Origin: Papaver somniferum
Taxonomy: Eukaryota; Streptophyta; Magnoliopsida; Ranunculales; Papaveraceae
Assembly (NCBI RefSeq): GCF_003573695.1
Contig: NC_039363.1
Location: 128,819,302-128,883,301, forward strand
Reading direction: 5' to 3'
DNA length: 64,000 nucleotides
This document shows positions 62,524-64,000 of the stretch, piece by piece. The translations under genes were made by a program, and so were the position numbers. The notes under the pieces were generated by a model. That model was not told the origin of the DNA. It searched no databases and saw only the letters and a list, made by a program, of their open reading frames with translations. Position 1 is the first letter of the stretch. Every line of letters begins with the position of its first letter.

Positions 62524-64000
62524 TGTGATTTTCAATGTTGTTGTAGTAATAAATAGAGTTCGTTCAAGACTTGTGAAGGTTGTGCTTTTAGATTTAAATT
62601 TTAAAACTAAAGAAAATAAAGAAAATTAAAACTGATTATATTAGAGAGACCGGGGTTCAGGATTTCACCATTCACCAAAATTCATGTAATTTAATGTTAA
62701 TTTTTATCATGCAATTCTAGACAATATAACTCCAATCAAAAGAAATTGTGATTCTAATCATTGCCTAAATTATATTTTCAAAACATCAATTGTTAATCGC
62801 AAGCATGAAGTATCAAAAGGCCTAAACTAAGCATACTTCATCAAGAGAAAACACAACTAATTAATAAAAATCATTACTCAATTTTCATTCGGTGCAAATA
62901 ATCATAAAAGAATTGCATAAATAAATTCAAATAAATTTTACCACATAACTTTTGGAAGAATGGCTTCCTCCATCGCCCCAGAAGATTGGGTTTAGCTCAT
63001 CATGTTGGAAACACGCTCAAAATATGATTTCATTGCTCAAAGGTGCTTACAAATGATGAAAATGAGAGAGATCAAATAAATCAGGAATTTGCAACATAAG
63101 GAAAACGTTACAAACCCACGGTTACAGAGTACGATAAATAATATATGCCTCTGTCACTGTAGCTATACGACCCACAAGCTTCTGTCGTTGTCACTGTAGC
63201 TTTTACAACTGTTTTTGAGTGTCTAATGTTCTTCGTGTTCTTGAGGTGCAGCAGCAGCAGAAACGATTCTGCAACCTCTGATTTCTTTTCTACAACTCAC
63301 CAAATACCTCTGTTTCCACCCCTAACTCTCTATGCCGCTTCTATGAACCCCGAAGCACCTTTATATATCCCACAGACTCCACATTAATTCTCAAATCTTC
63401 TAAAAATCTCTCCCATAACTTCGAGGGTAAAGAAAATAATCTCGAAGATATTTTCTTTCCCTTCTTGCTTTTCACGGTTCTGCACGCACCTAACACCCTC
63501 CAAACGAGTGTGATATGAGTCTCGGAGGAAATTTAAACTCTCTATCCACACGAAATCTTGCCAAATATAAAAAAAAAGAATCCGAGAATATACAGTTCCC
63601 ATGTTTCATCGTGACACGAAGTTTCCTTCTTTTTTTACGTTGAAAAGGTCAGTACCTTCCCTGTTTCATCGAAACAGGTTATTACCAAATACATCCCATG
63701 AGAAATCCTGTCGCAATCTCGTCTAAATCTTCTCAGAATTTCTCGCAGTTTACAAAACCAAATTTTCCCGCCAGTTTCGTGTTTGAACGAAGAAGAAAGA
63801 AGGCCCCCCTATCCAGAGTAGAGGTGCTGATAGCAATTGACGCCCTGGGGGTGCCCCTTAGTAATTGAGGTGCCCCTTATCCAAAGTGGGAGTCCACATA
63901 GCAAATGACCTACGGGGGTGCTCCGCATAATTTTTCGAGCCGATTTTCCAAAAATGTTTATTTTTTTCAAAAATACATACAAGCACACAAAACACCATAA
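62524..64000 (-). repeat. 5' LTR of element B, cut by window end
   Basis: Begins TGTGATTTTCAATG, a slightly altered version of the usual TGATGTGTTTTCAAAG end, then follows the left LTR closely to its base 55994 equivalent. Confidence 0.9.

Larger units (their letters stand above)
54515..64000 (-). mobile_element. Gypsy element B (Athila-like) with gag-pol relic, runs off window
   Basis: Minus-oriented. The left LTR is 54515-56061, internal 56062-62523, and the right LTR begins at 62524 and is cut by the window edge about 67 bases before its end. It is in the same family as element A (shared gag, 3' region and LTR ends) but keeps reverse transcriptase, RNase H and integrase. It inserted into element C. 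Confidence 0.92.

Overview
The window is nuclear DNA of a flowering plant, most likely a eudicot with a repeat-rich genome. The evidence is intron-rich plant genes, a plant-type PPR editing factor, a COP9 signalosome gene, and Athila, Tat/Ogre-like and SIRE-like LTR retrotransposons. I cannot fix the species; a poppy-type Ranunculales genome is only a guess.

Positions 1-24,000 are gene-rich and carry five single-copy-type housekeeping genes: a claspin/Mrc1-like replication-checkpoint gene (+, 28-4302); an SLO2-type mitochondrial RNA-editing PPR gene with a one-base frameshift (+, 4754-6854); COP9 signalosome subunit 4 (-, 7523-12039); the large U2AF subunit U2AF65 (+, 13697-17435); and RNA polymerase III subunit RPC5 (-, 17860-23846). 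I rebuilt the exons by hand from GT/AG junctions that keep frame. The CSN4, U2AF65 and RPC5 models close without a break at 397, 532 and 671 residues. CSN4 and U2AF65 are head to head, and their shared promoter is split by a 1.3 kb non-autonomous transposon. That transposon has 26-bp terminal inverted repeats, an 8-bp target duplication and, inside, a series of about 11 palindromes ending in GTTCGGC/GCCGAAC. This is the most unusual structure in the window.

Positions 24,000-28,200 are a degenerate intergenic zone. It holds a tRNA-like fragment, a 978-bp hAT-like miniature element with long terminal inverted repeats, a Stowaway-like relic, a possible CACTA terminus, and exon-like fragments of an unrecognised gene.

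Positions 28,186-64,000 are one nest of retrotransposons. A LINE 3' part is interrupted by a pol-less SIRE-like Copia element (X1). The 5' LTR of X1 is interrupted by a related Copia LTR in the opposite orientation (Y). Y is interrupted by a second X-family LTR (X2). X2 is interrupted twice: by a pol-less Athila-like Gypsy element (A, with a clear CACAT target duplication) and by a Tat/Ogre-like Gypsy element (C) that carries an antisense reading frame. C is interrupted by a longer Athila-like element (B) whose right LTR runs off the window. All have stops, frameshifts or domain deletions and look non-autonomous.
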